This document shows positions 34,796 through 44,187 of a stretch of DNA of 64,000 nucleotides, piece by piece (position 1 is the stretch's first letter; each line of letters opens with the position of its first letter). This DNA is from Anaerolineales bacterium (lineage in GTDB: Bacteria > Chloroflexota > Anaerolineae > Anaerolineales > E44-bin32), in contig JARGGH010000016.1 in NCBI GenBank assembly GCA_029210945.1, positions 1 through 64,000 of the forward strand, in the 5' to 3' direction. A model generated the notes under the pieces. It made no database searches and was not told where the DNA came from. It saw only the letters and a list, made by a program, of their open reading frames with translations. A program made the position numbers and the translations under genes.

Positions 34796-35907
34796 TCAGC
34801 CAACCCCCCCAGCAGATCCTTGAGCGAATCAAGGAAAGAACGCTCTTGCACCTTAACCTCCGTGCCCAGCGTCTCGGCGAGCTCCTCGAGCAGTTCCGAC
34901 TGGCGTGCATCCAGATTACGGGGGATATCTACCGACACGATTACAAGCTGGTCACCACGCCCGCTGCGGTTCAGATGGGGGATGCCTCTGCCGCGCATCT
35001 TGATCACTTTGCCGGTTTGTGTCCCGGCGGGGATGCTCAGGGTCTCTTCGCCGTCTAATGTCGGGACCTCGATCTCCGCGCCGAGGCTCGCCTGGGCGAT
35101 ATTAACCGCCAGGTCCAGGAGCACATCATCGTTTTTTCGACGGAAGAAGCGGTGGGGTTTGACGCGCACGATGACGTACATGTTCCCCTTCGGACCGCCG
35201 TTGACACCCGGCTCGCCTTCGCCGGCAAGCCTGATTTGTGTGCCGTTGTCGACGCCGGCCGGGATCGGGATCGTTTTTGAGACCTGAACCCGTTCCAGCC
35301 CCCGACCGCTGCAGTTTCTGCAGGGAGTCGAGATCGTCTCGCCGCGTCCGCCGCATGTGGGGCAGGTGTTCACATTCACCATCGAGCCCAGGAAGGTCTG
35401 GCGCACCTGGCGTACCTCGCCGGAGCCATTGCAGGTGCTGCAGCGGACCGGGGTCGTGCCGGGCTCAGCGCCGGATCCATTACACGTAGAACAGACCTCC
35501 TGGCGCGTGAACTGGATCTCGCGTTCGACTCCGAATGCGGCCTCTTCGAATTCCAACGTGATGTCGTAACGCAGGTCGGCGCCACGCCTCGGGGCGTTGC
35601 GCGCCCGGCGGCCGCCCATCCCGAATCCAAAGAACTCTTCGAAAATGTCGCCAAAGCCGAAGTCGAAATCGAAGTTCATGCCCTTCAAGCCGGCATGACC
35701 GAAGCGATCATAGGAGGCGCGCCGTTCGGTATCGGAGAGCACCGCGTAAGCTTCGTTGATTTCCTTGAAACGCTCTTCGGCCCCGTCTTCTCTATTTACG
35801 TCGGGGTGAAATTGTTTCGCCAGGCGCCGGTATGCACTGCGGATCTCATCATTGGACGCCGTGCGGCCGATTCCTAATACCTCGTAGTAATCCCGTTTAT
35901 CTGTCAT
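34792..35907 (-). CDS. dnaJ: Chaperone protein DnaJ
   Basis: Hsp40 co-chaperone of DnaK. Residues 1-70 are the J domain with the HPD tripeptide in KQFHPDVNRE. A Gly/Phe region with repeated FGFG follows. Four zinc-binding CxxCxGxG repeats lie at about 140-205 (CSTCNGSG twice, CPTCGGRG, CRNCSGRG). The C-terminal peptide-binding domain has RLAGEGEPG and GRGIPHLNRSGRGDQLV. 371 residues. It sits between dnaK and prmA on the minus strand. Confidence 0.96.
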   Translation of the reverse strand: MTDKRDYYEVLGIGRTASNDEIRSAYRRLAKQFHPDVNREDGAEERFKEINEAYAVLSDTERRASYDRFGHAGLKGMNFDFDFGFGDIFEEFFGFGMGGRRARNAPRRGADLRYDITLEFEEAAFGVEREIQFTRQEVCSTCNGSGAEPGTTPVRCSTCNGSGEVRQVRQTFLGSMVNVNTCPTCGGRGETISTPCRNCSGRGLERVQVSKTIPIPAGVDNGTQIRLAGEGEPGVNGGPKGNMYVIVRVKPHRFFRRKNDDVLLDLAVNIAQASLGAEIEVPTLDGEETLSIPAGTQTGKVIKMRGRGIPHLNRSGRGDQLVIVSVDIPRNLDARQSELLEELAETLGTEVKVQERSFLDSLKDLLGGLAD

Positions 35908-35975
35908 ACGCTCACGAAGAGGGTGCGCGCTGCGAGGCGCACACCCTTTCTATTACACCCTTCAAGCTACTCTGA

Positions 35976-37859
35976 TCACTCTTCTTTAAATTCGCCTTCG
36001 ACGACGTCGTCGTCAGCGGCGGATGCAGCACCGCCAACCTGTCTTTCTCCCCCGGCCTCATGGATAGCGGTGCCGGCCTGCTCGATGGCCTGCATCAAAG
36101 CATCGACACGGCGTTCTAGCTCCTCCTCGGGTGTGTCCGCTTCGATACCGTCACGGATGCTCTGCGCTTTCGCCTCGATTTCGCTTTTAACCTCGATCGA
36201 CATCTTCTCGCCGTGGTCCCGAAGCAGTTTTTCGGCGGTGTAGACCGACTGGTCTGCGCGGTTGCGGACTTCTGCCTGTTCCTTGCGGTGGCGGTCCTCA
36301 TCAGCATAAGCTTCCGCTTCCTCACGCATGCGTTCGACTTCGTTCTCGGAGAGGCCGGATGAAGCGTGAATCGTGATCTCCTGGCTTTTACCCGTCGCTT
36401 TGTCGGTTGCGTTGACCTTCAAAATGCCGTCGGCGTCGATGTCGAATGTGACCTCAATCTGTGGGACGCCACGCGGCGCTGGTGGGATACCCTCCAGCGT
36501 AAATCGGCCGAGCGATTTATTGTCGATCGCCATCGGGCGTTCACCCTGCACAACATGGATCTCCACCTCGGACTGGTTGTCTGAAGCGGTGGAGAACACC
36601 TGACTCTTGCGTGTGGGGATTGTCGTGTTGCGCTCGATCAATGCCGTCGCAACGCCGCCCAATGTTTCGATCGAAAGGGTTAACGGCGTTACGTCAAGCA
36701 GCAGGATGTCCTTCACCTCGCCGCCCAGCACCCCGGCCTGGATCGCGGCGCCGATCGCGACGACCTCATCCGGGTTGACACCCTTGTGCGGTTCCCGGTT
36801 GAAGATCTTGCGAACCGCTTCCTGAACAGCGGGCATGCGTGTCATGCCGCCCACCAGAATGACGTCATCGATATCGGCCGGGGTCAGATTCGCATCCTCG
36901 AGCGCCCGCTTGCAGGGGCCGATCGAGCGGTTAACCAGCTCCTCGGTCAGCTGCTCCAGTCGGGCGCGGGTAAGTGTGAGGTTGAGGTGTTTGGGTCCGT
37001 CAGAATCGGCCGTGATGAAAGGCAGGTTGATCTCGGTCTGAGTCACTGTCGAGAGCTCAATTTTGGCCTTCTCGGCGGCCTCTTTCAGGCGCTGCAGGGC
37101 CTGGCGGTCGCTGCGCAGATCGATGCCCTGTTCCTTCTGGAATTCAACGGCGATGTAATCGATGATGCGCTGGTCGAAGTCGTCTCCCCCCAGGAAGGTG
37201 TCGCCGTTGGTGGACTTCACCTCAAATACGCCATCACCGACATCCAGGATGGAGATATCGAAGGTGCCACCCCCGAGGTCGTACACGGCGATCGTTTTAT
37301 CTGTCTTTTTGTCCAAACCGTATGCGAGTGAAGAAGCGGTCGGTTCGTTGATGATGCGCAGCACCTCTAACCCCGCGATCTTTCCGGCGTCCTTGGTCGC
37401 ATTGCGCTGCGTGTCATTGAAGTAGGCCGGCACGGTGATAACGGCCTGGGTGATGCTCTCGCCGGTGTACGCTTCAGCGTCCGCCTTCAGCTTGGCGAGG
37501 ATCATCGCCGAGATCTCCGGCGGCGCGTACTCTTTACCCCCCAGGGCGACGCGGATGTCACCGTTGGAAGCTTCGCTAACGTCGTAAGGGGTAAGTTCCA
37601 GCGCTTTATTCACTTCAGCGTCGCCGAATTTGCGCCCCATAAAACGTTTGATCGAGAAGATCGTGTTTTCAGGATTGACAATCGCCTGGCGGCGCGCGAC
37701 CTGGCCCACCATCCTCTCGCCGGATTTCGGGTTTTGTGCCACAACGGAGGGCACCAGGCGGCCGCCCTCGGAGGAGGGGATCACCGTCGGTTCGCCGCCT
37801 TCCATGATGGCAACCACGGAGTTGGTTGTACCCAGATCGATGCCGATGATTCTTCCCAT
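35976..37859 (-). CDS. dnaK: Chaperone protein DnaK (Hsp70)
   Basis: ATP-driven chaperone. The N-terminus, [18 protein letters not shown], is the phosphate-1 motif, followed by [38 protein letters not shown] and [13 protein letters not shown]. The substrate-binding domain includes [14 protein letters not shown]. The tail ends in an acidic EGEFKEE, near the usual EEVD-like bacterial end. 627 residues, normal length. It lies 20 bases after grpE in the HrcA-controlled operon. Confidence 0.97.
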   Translation of the reverse strand: MGRIIGIDLGTTNSVVAIMEGGEPTVIPSSEGGRLVPSVVAQNPKSGERMVGQVARRQAIVNPENTIFSIKRFMGRKFGDAEVNKALELTPYDVSEASNGDIRVALGGKEYAPPEISAMILAKLKADAEAYTGESITQAVITVPAYFNDTQRNATKDAGKIAGLEVLRIINEPTASSLAYGLDKKTDKTIAVYDLGGGTFDISILDVGDGVFEVKSTNGDTFLGGDDFDQRIIDYIAVEFQKEQGIDLRSDRQALQRLKEAAEKAKIELSTVTQTEINLPFITADSDGPKHLNLTLTRARLEQLTEELVNRSIGPCKRALEDANLTPADIDDVILVGGMTRMPAVQEAVRKIFNREPHKGVNPDEVVAIGAAIQAGVLGGEVKDILLLDVTPLTLSIETLGGVATALIERNTTIPTRKSQVFSTASDNQSEVEIHVVQGERPMAIDNKSLGRFTLEGIPPAPRGVPQIEVTFDIDADGILKVNATDKATGKSQEITIHASSGLSENEVERMREEAEAYADEDRHRKEQAEVRNRADQSVYTAEKLLRDHGEKMSIEVKSEIEAKAQSIRDGIEADTPEEELERRVDALMQAIEQAGTAIHEAGGERQVGGAASAADDDVVEGEFKEE

Positions 37860-37879
37860 GATTGTTTGCTCCTAGGTAC

Positions 37880-38452
37880 CTACTTCGCCACACGAACCAT
37901 TGCCGGTCGCAGGACGCGATCGGCAAGCTTATACCCGCGTTGTGTGACTTCGATGACTGAACCTTCCTCGTGTTCTTCGCTTTCTTCATACGAGATGGCT
38001 TCGTGGATGTTCGGGTCGAAGCGCAGCCCTTCTTCTTCGATCGTTTCTACCCCCTCGGCTTCGAGGATCGTTCTGAACTTGGTATAGATCAACTCGACGC
38101 CGGCAACCCATTCTTCGCAGGCATCGTTCTCGGGCGATCTCGAAAGCGCCCGTTCCAGATCATCCATGACGCCGAGATAGCGGGTGATCAGTTCGCCCGT
38201 GATCCGTTCCCGAGACTGCTCGCGCTCACGTTCGATGCGCTTCTTGTAATTGGCGAATTCAGCCCGGGCACGCTGCCACCCATCCAGGTACTCTTCGGCT
38301 TCGGCCTGGAGACGCTCGATAGCTTGCTCGGCCGTCTCCTCGCTGCTCTCGGTTTCTGCCCGGGCAGCTTCATCTTCCGAGTCCTGCTCATCAACTACGT
38401 CTTCGGTCAGTTCTTGATCTTCAGGATCGATCGATTCGTTTCGTTTTTTCAC
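37880..38452 (-). CDS. grpE: Nucleotide exchange factor GrpE
   Basis: Exchange factor that releases ADP from DnaK. A Glu/Asp-rich N-terminal segment of about 45 residues precedes a long helix (AEEYLDGWQRARAEFANYKKRIERER) and the beta domain ending in GYKLADRVLRPAMVRVAK, the family's C-terminal signature. The GTG at 38452, with AGAGGT upstream, gives 190 residues. A longer in-frame start exists at 38518, inside hrcA, but it adds non-conserved sequence. Confidence 0.93.
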   Translation of the reverse strand: MKKRNESIDPEDQELTEDVVDEQDSEDEAARAETESSEETAEQAIERLQAEAEEYLDGWQRARAEFANYKKRIEREREQSRERITGELITRYLGVMDDLERALSRSPENDACEEWVAGVELIYTKFRTILEAEGVETIEEEGLRFDPNIHEAISYEESEEHEEGSVIEVTQRGYKLADRVLRPAMVRVAK

Positions 38453-38486
38453 GTTGCTACCTCTTGTGTGATGTATCGAGTAATGG

Positions 38487-39515
38487 TTAGCCGGCGTACG
38501 TCTCAATGACGAGGTCACTCAAAAGGCCGGCGACATAGCGAACCGCAGAGATTGTGCGGCCGTAGGACATCCGCGTCGGACCAAGCACGCCGATCGCCCC
38601 GGTTGCAAAGCCCTGGGCGCCGTAGCGCGAGATGACCATCGAGCAATCTTTCAATTCGTCCCAATCCCCCTCGCCGCCGATCACAACCTGAATGCCACCG
38701 ATCGTCGGGCTGAGCACTGCGGCGAGGACCTCTTCCAGGTAGGACCTTTCTTCCAGGAGCCGGAGCGCGTTTCTGGCTGCGCCGCTGTCGGCGAATTCGG
38801 GCTGGGAGAGCACGTTGGCGATGCCGTCGTGGTAGATCTCTCCGGTCCACAGCGCATCAGCCCTCTCCATCATCTCGGCGACCAACATAATCACATCTTT
38901 GGTAAGCCCGCTGAACTGCTCGATTCGCTGCTGCACGGCCTCGGTCTGTTTGCCGCGCAGCGTGTTCGTGATCGTGGCGGCTTCCGTCGCCAACTGCGGT
39001 TGGTCGAAAGGTTCTTTCAGCGTGAGCATCTGCTGGCGGATATCGCCCCCTTCGAGGACCAGCACGAGCAGCACCTGCCTGCCAGAGGTTGAGATCAATT
39101 CCAGGTGTTTGAAGATCGCCCGTTCCGGACGTGGGGTCGTCACCACTGAAGCCACTTTGGATTGCTGGGCTAGAATCGAGGCGGAAAGCCGCACCCACTG
39201 CTCGACGTCCGACGGGATCTGGTGAAACTGGTGGCTGATGAGACGCTTTTCAGCGCTTGGCAGCTCCGTATCCCCGAGGATCTGGCGCACGAAGTAGCGG
39301 TAACCCGATTCGGTCGGGACGCGACCAGCGGAGGTGTGAGGCTGTCGCAGATAGCCGCTGTCCGTCAGGGCCGCCATCTCGTTTCGCACCGTCGCAGAGC
39401 TGACCTCGAGCCGGTAGCGGTCCACCAACCGGTTTGAACCCACCGGTTGGGCAGATTCAGTATATTCACGGACGATCAGGGCAAGAATGCTCTCTTGCCG
39501 ATCTGTTAAAGCCAT
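38487..39515 (-). CDS. hrcA: Heat-inducible transcription repressor HrcA
   Basis: Repressor that binds the CIRCE operator and needs GroEL for activity in studied species. N-terminal winged helix: LTDRQESILALIVREYTESAQPVGSNRLVDRYRLEVSSATVRNEMAALTDSGYLRQPHTSAGRVPTESGYRYFV contains all conserved blocks. The C-terminus has the GPTRMSYGRTISAVRYVAGLL motif. 342 residues. The ATG at 39515 is chosen because the frame further upstream runs through the CIRCE element. Confidence 0.95.
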   Translation of the reverse strand: MALTDRQESILALIVREYTESAQPVGSNRLVDRYRLEVSSATVRNEMAALTDSGYLRQPHTSAGRVPTESGYRYFVRQILGDTELPSAEKRLISHQFHQIPSDVEQWVRLSASILAQQSKVASVVTTPRPERAIFKHLELISTSGRQVLLVLVLEGGDIRQQMLTLKEPFDQPQLATEAATITNTLRGKQTEAVQQRIEQFSGLTKDVIMLVAEMMERADALWTGEIYHDGIANVLSQPEFADSGAARNALRLLEERSYLEEVLAAVLSPTIGGIQVVIGGEGDWDELKDCSMVISRYGAQGFATGAIGVLGPTRMSYGRTISAVRYVAGLLSDLVIETYAG

Positions 39516-39532
39516 CTTTACCCTCGCAAAGT

Positions 39533-39559
39533 TTAGCACTCTCAACTCGAGAGTGCTAA
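39533..39559 (-). promoter_or_regulatory. CIRCE operator
   Basis: TTAGCACTC-N9-GAGTGCTAA, an exact match to the consensus inverted repeat. It lies 18 bases upstream of the hrcA ATG and downstream of the promoter at 39574-39603, so it sits in the transcribed leader where HrcA can also influence the mRNA. It should control the whole hrcA-grpE-dnaK-dnaJ-prmA operon. Confidence 0.97.
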
Positions 39560-39573
39560 AATCAAGGTTAACG

Positions 39574-39603
39574 ATGATACCATAGGCGCAAATTCAGCGT
39601 CAA
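39574..39603 (-). promoter_or_regulatory. Promoter of the hrcA operon
   Basis: On the minus strand TTGACG (39598-39603) and TATCAT (39574-39579) are separated by 18 bases. The predicted start near 39567 is just upstream of CIRCE. Confidence 0.7.
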
Positions 39604-39721
39604 GCGAGCCCTGGTCCTATTTGGCGACGTTATCGACAGCAGGCGTGTTGGTTTGGAGGGCGGAGGATTGGCGGGCGTGCGCTCTCAGGGCCTTTAAAGG
39701 AGCCCAAAACCGCCCTTAGGG

Positions 39722-39750
39722 TTGACAATCCGAGACGCGGTCGGTACCAT
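39722..39750 (+). promoter_or_regulatory. Promoter of trxA
   Basis: TTGACA (39722-39727) and TACCAT (39745-39750) with a 17-base spacer, about 38 bases before the trxA ATG. The interval between the hrcA promoter and this one (39604-39721) shows nothing else. Confidence 0.65.
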
Positions 39751-39787
39751 CCCGGGGTGAGATAAAAAAATAGTTGAGGCGGTCTGC

Positions 39788-40114
39788 ATGGCAAATTTGA
39801 TTGATTTGAGCGATGAGGTATTCGAGCAGGAAGTCGTCAATACCCCGGGTGTCGTTCTGGTAGATTTTGGCGCCGAATGGTGCCATCCTTGCAAGCAGCT
39901 CGATCCAATCGTTGAAGAGCTTGCCGAAGAGTGGGGCGACAAGGTGAAGGTGGGCAAATTGGACATCGATGAGAATACGAATACTACGATGAAGTACGGC
40001 ATCATGGGTGTCCCGACGCTGCTCTTGTTCGTGGATGGTGAGCCGGTTGAGCGGTTGACGGGGTATGTGCCCAGGCAGAGGATCGAGAAAGCCTTCGGCG
40101 CGTTCATTAAATAG
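39788..40114 (+). CDS. trxA: Thioredoxin with CHPC active site
   Basis: A 108-residue thioredoxin fold: VVLVDFGAEWCHPCKQLDPIVEELA, KVGKLDIDENTNTTMKYGIMGVPTLLLFVDGEPVERLTGYVPRQ with the cis-Pro in GVPT. The redox motif is WCHPC where ordinary thioredoxins have WCGPC; a residue change between the cysteines shifts redox potential in studied thioredoxins. It stands alone between the CIRCE-controlled operon and the T-box of trpS. Confidence 0.93.
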   Translation: MANLIDLSDEVFEQEVVNTPGVVLVDFGAEWCHPCKQLDPIVEELAEEWGDKVKVGKLDIDENTNTTMKYGIMGVPTLLLFVDGEPVERLTGYVPRQRIEKAFGAFIK

Positions 40115-40127
40115 GGCAAGAAAATCA

Positions 40128-40156
40128 TTGACGCCGTGTTTTGCGGGGTCTATACT
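40128..40156 (+). promoter_or_regulatory. Promoter of the T-box/trpS transcript
   Basis: TTGACG (40128-40133) and TATACT (40151-40156) with a 17-base spacer. Transcription would begin near 40163, shortly before the T-box. Confidence 0.75.
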
Positions 40157-40179
40157 CATACGATAATAGACGCGTGCAA

Positions 40180-40430
40180 AAGCGCCGACGAGGACGAGTA
40201 ACCAGGCCGCCGGCGGTACAGAGAGTGGATCCGCTGAGAATTCCACCCGTACAGGCCTGGAGAATGGACCTCTGAGCTGCAGGGCGAACATCGAGCGATA
40301 CAGCCGATCAGTAGCCTGAGCCGGGTTGCCGCCGTTATCATGGCAGCGAGTCATTCAAGATTTCTGACTCGCATTGAGCGGAGTGGCCGTCCTGAAAAGA
40401 CCGGCAGCACTCAAGCGGGGTGGCACCGCG
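40180..40430 (+). ncRNA. T-box riboswitch, Trp-specific
   Basis: The T-box sequence GGGGTGGCACCGCG is at 40417-40430. Stem I features upstream are GAGTA near 40196-40200, AGAGAG near 40220, GCTGAGAA near 40233 and a specifier-loop segment GAATGGACCTCTGAG (from 40262) in which TGG at 40265-40267 is the Trp codon. Uncharged tRNA-Trp should pair there and with the T-box bulge to prevent termination before trpS. The 5' limit is approximate. Confidence 0.9.
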
Positions 40431-40438
40431 GGCGAACA

Positions 40439-40474
40439 ATGCTCGTCCCCAGGGTGGGCGAGCATCTTTAATTT
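40439..40474 (+). terminator. T-box terminator upstream of trpS
   Basis: ATGCTCGTCCCC and GGGCGAGCAT form a ten-base stem (40439-40465) with CTTTAATTT after it, just 3' of the T-box sequence, as expected for the terminator alternative to the tRNA-stabilised antiterminator. Confidence 0.8.
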
Positions 40475-40525
40475 AAAGTGAAACGCGCTGCCCGGGGAGA
40501 CCGCCAGGGTTGTAAGGAGGAAACG

Positions 40526-41533
40526 ATGTCGAACCAAAAACGCAGGATCCTGACCGGCGACCGGCCGACAGGCAAGATGCACCTCGGCCACTACGTTGGG
40601 TCGCTGTCCAACCGCATCCGCTTGCAGCAGGAGTATGAATGCTTTTTTATCATCGCTGACCTGCACACGCTCACCACCCGGCCCGACCGTGAATCGATCG
40701 GGAAGATCAAGGACAATGTCTATGAGATGATGCTCGACTATCTGGCCGTCGGGATCGACCCGGAAGTCAGCACAATCTTCCTGCAGTCGTCCGTGCCGGA
40801 GACCTTTGAGCTCAATCTGTTCTTTGAGATGCTTGTGACCACCGCCCGTCTCGAACGGCTTCCCAGCCTCAAGGACATGGCTAACGCAGCTAATCTGGAC
40901 GGTATGCCGTTCGGTCTGCTGGGTTACCCGGTGCTGCAGGCGGCCGATATTTTGCTCCCCAGGGCGCACCTCGTGCCGGTCGGGAAGGATAATGAAGCGC
41001 ACGTGGAAGTGACGCGTGAGATCGCCCGGCGCTTCAACAATCTCTACGGTGAAGTGTTCCCGGTTCCGGATGTCATGATCGGCGACGTACCCACACTGGT
41101 CGGGACGGATGGGCAGGCAAAGATGAGTAAATCGCTTAACAACGCAATCTTCCTCTCGGACGATGCCGCCACTGTGGAGCAAAAAGTGCGCGGGATGTAC
41201 ACCGATCCAAACCGGATCAGAGCCGACATCCCCGGGAGGGTTGAGGGCAACCCTGTCTTCAGCTACCACGACGCATTCAACCCGGACGTCGAAGAAGTCG
41301 ATGATTTGAAGTCGCGCTATCGAGAGGGGAAAGTGGGAGACGTGGAGGTCAAGCAGAAGCTCGCCCGAGCGATCAACGCCTTCCTCGATCCAATCCGCGA
41401 AAAGCGGGCGGAATATGAAAGAGATCCGGAACGGGTGGAGGGCTACCTTCGCCAGGGGACCGAACGCATGCGGGGTGAGGCCCGGAAGACGATGGAGCGC
41501 GTGCGGGAGGCGATGGGGCTTTACCGCCTCTGA
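40526..41533 (+). CDS. trpS: Tryptophanyl-tRNA synthetase
   Basis: Class I synthetase charging tRNA-Trp. The first signature is [18 protein letters not shown] (HLGH as the HIGH motif) near residue 10, and the second is [16 protein letters not shown] near residue 197. The product has 335 residues, normal for the family. AAGGAGG lies eight bases before the ATG at 40526; an upstream in-frame start is inside the leader. Expression should depend on tRNA-Trp charging through the T-box. Confidence 0.96.
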   Translation: MSNQKRRILTGDRPTGKMHLGHYVGSLSNRIRLQQEYECFFIIADLHTLTTRPDRESIGKIKDNVYEMMLDYLAVGIDPEVSTIFLQSSVPETFELNLFFEMLVTTARLERLPSLKDMANAANLDGMPFGLLGYPVLQAADILLPRAHLVPVGKDNEAHVEVTREIARRFNNLYGEVFPVPDVMIGDVPTLVGTDGQAKMSKSLNNAIFLSDDAATVEQKVRGMYTDPNRIRADIPGRVEGNPVFSYHDAFNPDVEEVDDLKSRYREGKVGDVEVKQKLARAINAFLDPIREKRAEYERDPERVEGYLRQGTERMRGEARKTMERVREAMGLYRL

Positions 41534-41604
41534 TCAATTCTCGACGGTGCTCGCTGCAGTCTTGCGGGTGGTTTGGCGATTAAGCTGCTGGATTCTGCCT
41601 GGTG

Positions 41605-41610
41605 TATAAT
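41605..41610 (+). promoter_or_regulatory. Possible -10 box upstream of the mutase subunit gene
   Basis: A perfect TATAAT lies 28 bases before the ATG, without a recognisable -35 box. Confidence 0.35.
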
Positions 41611-41637
41611 CGTGTCGTCCATCGATAGTGAGGGTCT

Positions 41638-42054
41638 ATGAATCGAGATAAATTGCGTGTTCTGGTCGCTAAACCCGGCCTGGATGGTCATGATCGCGGC
41701 GCGATGGTCGTGGCGCGTGCGCTGCGCGATGCCGGGATGGAGGTCATCTACACAGGTTTGCGCCAGACACCGGAGATGATCGCCGAGGCGGCTCTGCAGG
41801 AGGACGTCGATCTGATCGGGTTATCGATCCTCTCCGGGGCGCACATGGCATTGGTTCCCCGCATCCTGGAACTGCTGAAAACGCAGGGGCAGCACGATGT
41901 GCACGTCCTCCTGGGCGGCATCATTCCGGATGAGGATGTCGATGAGCTCAAAAGCCTGGGGGTCTCGGCGATCTTCGGACCAGGAACGCCAACAACCGAG
42001 ATCGTCTCGGTTGTGCGAGCTTTGACCGGCACGGGAACCGATGAGCCTGCCTGA
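41638..42054 (+). CDS. Methylmalonyl-CoA mutase, B12-binding subunit
   Basis: Stand-alone cobalamin-binding domain of 138 residues. The B12 motif DGHDRG (DxHxxG) is at residues about 17-22, with SILSGAH (SxL) and [10 protein letters not shown] later. Split mutases have this small subunit separate from the substrate-binding large subunit, which is not in the window. The gene overlaps meaB by 14 bases, which supports a role with an acyl-CoA mutase. Other B12-dependent acyl-CoA mutases have the same kind of subunit. Confidence 0.88.
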   Translation: MNRDKLRVLVAKPGLDGHDRGAMVVARALRDAGMEVIYTGLRQTPEMIAEAALQEDVDLIGLSILSGAHMALVPRILELLKTQGQHDVHVLLGGIIPDEDVDELKSLGVSAIFGPGTPTTEIVSVVRALTGTGTDEPA

Positions 42055-43009
42055 ACGGATTGTGGCCGGCGACCGGTTAGCGCTCGCCCGTTTGCTCACG
42101 CAGCTTGAAAACGAAGCCCCCGAGGGACAGGATACTCTGGGGGCTCTTTACGTCCACACCGGCGATTCCTATCGGATTGGCGTGACCGGGGCGCCTGGCA
42201 CGGGGAAATCCACGCTGGTAAACCAGCTTGCAAGGCAATTAAGGCAGCGGCCCTTTCCGGACGCGAGCGATGCGCCGCGCGTTGCGATCATCGCCGTTGA
42301 CCCTAGCAGCCCATTCACCGGCGGTGCGATTCTAGGAGATCGTATTCGGATGCGTGATCTCTCGGGCGATGAAGGCATCTTCATCCGCAGCATGGCCAGC
42401 CGCGGTTCGCTCGGCGGGTTAGCGAAAACAACCGGCAGCCTGGCGCTCGCGCTGGATGCGGCCGGCTTTGAAATCATCTTGATTGAGACGGTCGGCGCCG
42501 GTCAGGCGGAGGTGGAGGTCGCCAGTGCGGCCCACACGACGATCGTCATCGATGCGCCCGGGATGGGCGATGAGGTCCAGGCGAATAAGGCCGGCATCCT
42601 GGAGATTGCAGACATCCTGGTTGTCAACAAAGCTGACCAGCCCGGGGCGGAGAACACTGTTCGTGTGCTGGAGATGGCGCTTGAGTTTGCAAACCAGCAA
42701 GAGCGGGCGGATCGGGTGAATTGGAAGCCGCCCGTGCTTCCAACGACTGCGACGACCGGTGTTGGCATCCCCGGACTGGTCGATTCGATCTATGCGCACT
42801 TCAACTTCCTCAAGGACACAGGACAGTGGGCCGAGCGTGAACGACAGCTGATCTCGACACAGTTCTATGCCGGGCTCCAGCAGGAATTGTTTGAACGCTT
42901 TTGTCGATCGAACGCGGACGGGGTACTGGAACGCAAGATCGACGCGCTGCTCGCCCGCAAAATCTCACCCCGGGAGGCCATCGCCTCGCTGCTGGACGCA
43001 CGCGATTGA
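42041..43009 (+). CDS. meaB: MeaB/ArgK-type GTPase, mutase chaperone
   Basis: G3E-family GTPase that protects and reloads cobalamin in methylmalonyl-CoA mutase. Motifs: Walker [16 protein letters not shown] near residue 50, [36 protein letters not shown] and [13 protein letters not shown] (NKAD). 322 residues. It overlaps the B12-binding subunit gene, so the two are co-translated. Confidence 0.93.
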   Translation: MSLPERIVAGDRLALARLLTQLENEAPEGQDTLGALYVHTGDSYRIGVTGAPGTGKSTLVNQLARQLRQRPFPDASDAPRVAIIAVDPSSPFTGGAILGDRIRMRDLSGDEGIFIRSMASRGSLGGLAKTTGSLALALDAAGFEIILIETVGAGQAEVEVASAAHTTIVIDAPGMGDEVQANKAGILEIADILVVNKADQPGAENTVRVLEMALEFANQQERADRVNWKPPVLPTTATTGVGIPGLVDSIYAHFNFLKDTGQWAERERQLISTQFYAGLQQELFERFCRSNADGVLERKIDALLARKISPREAIASLLDARD

Positions 43010-43146
43010 CTTCAGTTTGCTCAGGTTCGACGTTCCTGTGAGGGAGATATTGTTTGCGGGCGGGAATGGCGAAATCCATCAAATCAAGTGTATATTCTAC
43101 CTATTGAGCAAGATGACGTTCTGGTTGGGCAGCGTGAGGGGTACTT

Positions 43147-44106
43147 ATGACCACTCGATCTGGCTATGATGACATCAAATTATTTGCGGGCACCGGATCG
43201 CCTGGGCTTGCGCGCGAAATCGGCGAGTATCTCCAGGTTCCCCTGGAGAACTATGATCTCGTCCAATTTCCAAACGAGAATCTATTCATCAAGCTGCTTA
43301 GCAGCATCCGGGGCCAGGATGTTTATCTGATCCAATCGCTCGGACCGCCGGTGCACCGCAACATCATGGAAATGCTGATCATGATCGATTGCCTCAAGCG
43401 CGATTCGGCCGGGCGGATCACGGCGGTGTTCCCGTATATGGCTTATGCACGTTCGGACAAGAAAGACCAGCCGCGCGTGCCGATCACCGCCCGGTTGATG
43501 GCGGATATGATCGAGGTCGCCGGCGCAGACCGCTATATGACCATCGATCTGCATGCCGGGCAAATCCAGGGATTTTTCTCGATCCCCGGTGACGTGCTCA
43601 CCGCATTTCATATTCTCAGCGACTATTTCCTCGACAAGGATCTCAAGGATGCCGTGGTTGCTACCGCAGATCTGGGATTTGCGAAGAAGGGGCGAAATTT
43701 CGCGGCAAAACTGGATCTGCCGCTGGCGTTTGTGGAAAAACGCCGGTCCGGTGATAAAGTGCGGGCGCGCGCCACGACGGTGATCGGAGACGTTAGCGAC
43801 AAAGATGTCATTCTCGTGGACGATGAAGTGCTCACCGGCGGCTCGGTTTGTGAGGCGGTCGACATTCTCAAAGAGAACGGAGCCCGCGATATCTACCTGT
43901 CGTTCACGCATGCACTCCTGCTCGCCTCTGCGGTGGATGAACTGGCGGAGAAGCCAATCAAAGAGATCGTGACGACGAATACGCTGCCGATACCTGATGC
44001 GAAGGTTCTCCCGAACATGACCGTTCTATCTGTCGCACCACTGCTGGGAGAGGTCATCCTGAGAGCCCACGAAGGTCGTTCGGTAGGCGAGCTCTTCAAC
44101 GAATAG
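43147..44106 (+). CDS. prs: Ribose-phosphate pyrophosphokinase
   Basis: Makes PRPP from ribose-5-phosphate and ATP. KLFAGTGSPGLAREIGEYL at the start, FPYMAYARSDKKDQPRVPITARLMADMI, TIDLHAGQIQGFF, and the PRPP-binding loop VILVDDEVLTGGS are recognisable. 319 residues, normal length. The usual NxxxA start and KDRP segment are somewhat altered, so it is a divergent member. Its ribose-5-phosphate substrate links in principle to the RpiB/DeoC pathway at the right edge. Confidence 0.9.
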   Translation: MTTRSGYDDIKLFAGTGSPGLAREIGEYLQVPLENYDLVQFPNENLFIKLLSSIRGQDVYLIQSLGPPVHRNIMEMLIMIDCLKRDSAGRITAVFPYMAYARSDKKDQPRVPITARLMADMIEVAGADRYMTIDLHAGQIQGFFSIPGDVLTAFHILSDYFLDKDLKDAVVATADLGFAKKGRNFAAKLDLPLAFVEKRRSGDKVRARATTVIGDVSDKDVILVDDEVLTGGSVCEAVDILKENGARDIYLSFTHALLLASAVDELAEKPIKEIVTTNTLPIPDAKVLPNMTVLSVAPLLGEVILRAHEGRSVGELFNE

Positions 44107-44123
44107 TACCCCGCCGGATTGCC

Positions 44124-44157
44124 AAACGCGCTGCGATGACTGCCGCAGCGCGTTTTT
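44124..44157 (+). terminator. Intrinsic terminator after prs
   Basis: AAACGCGCTGCG and CGCAGCGCGTTT form a twelve-base perfect stem with an eight-base loop, ending in TTTTT, 18 bases after the stop. Confidence 0.92.
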
Positions 44158-44187
44158 GATTCGGTCGTGGTTGGCAGCTCCAGGCAG

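Noticed and set aside
40355..41269. Minus-strand open frame opposite trpS and the T-box
   Set aside because: trpS with both class I signatures and the T-box explain this region.
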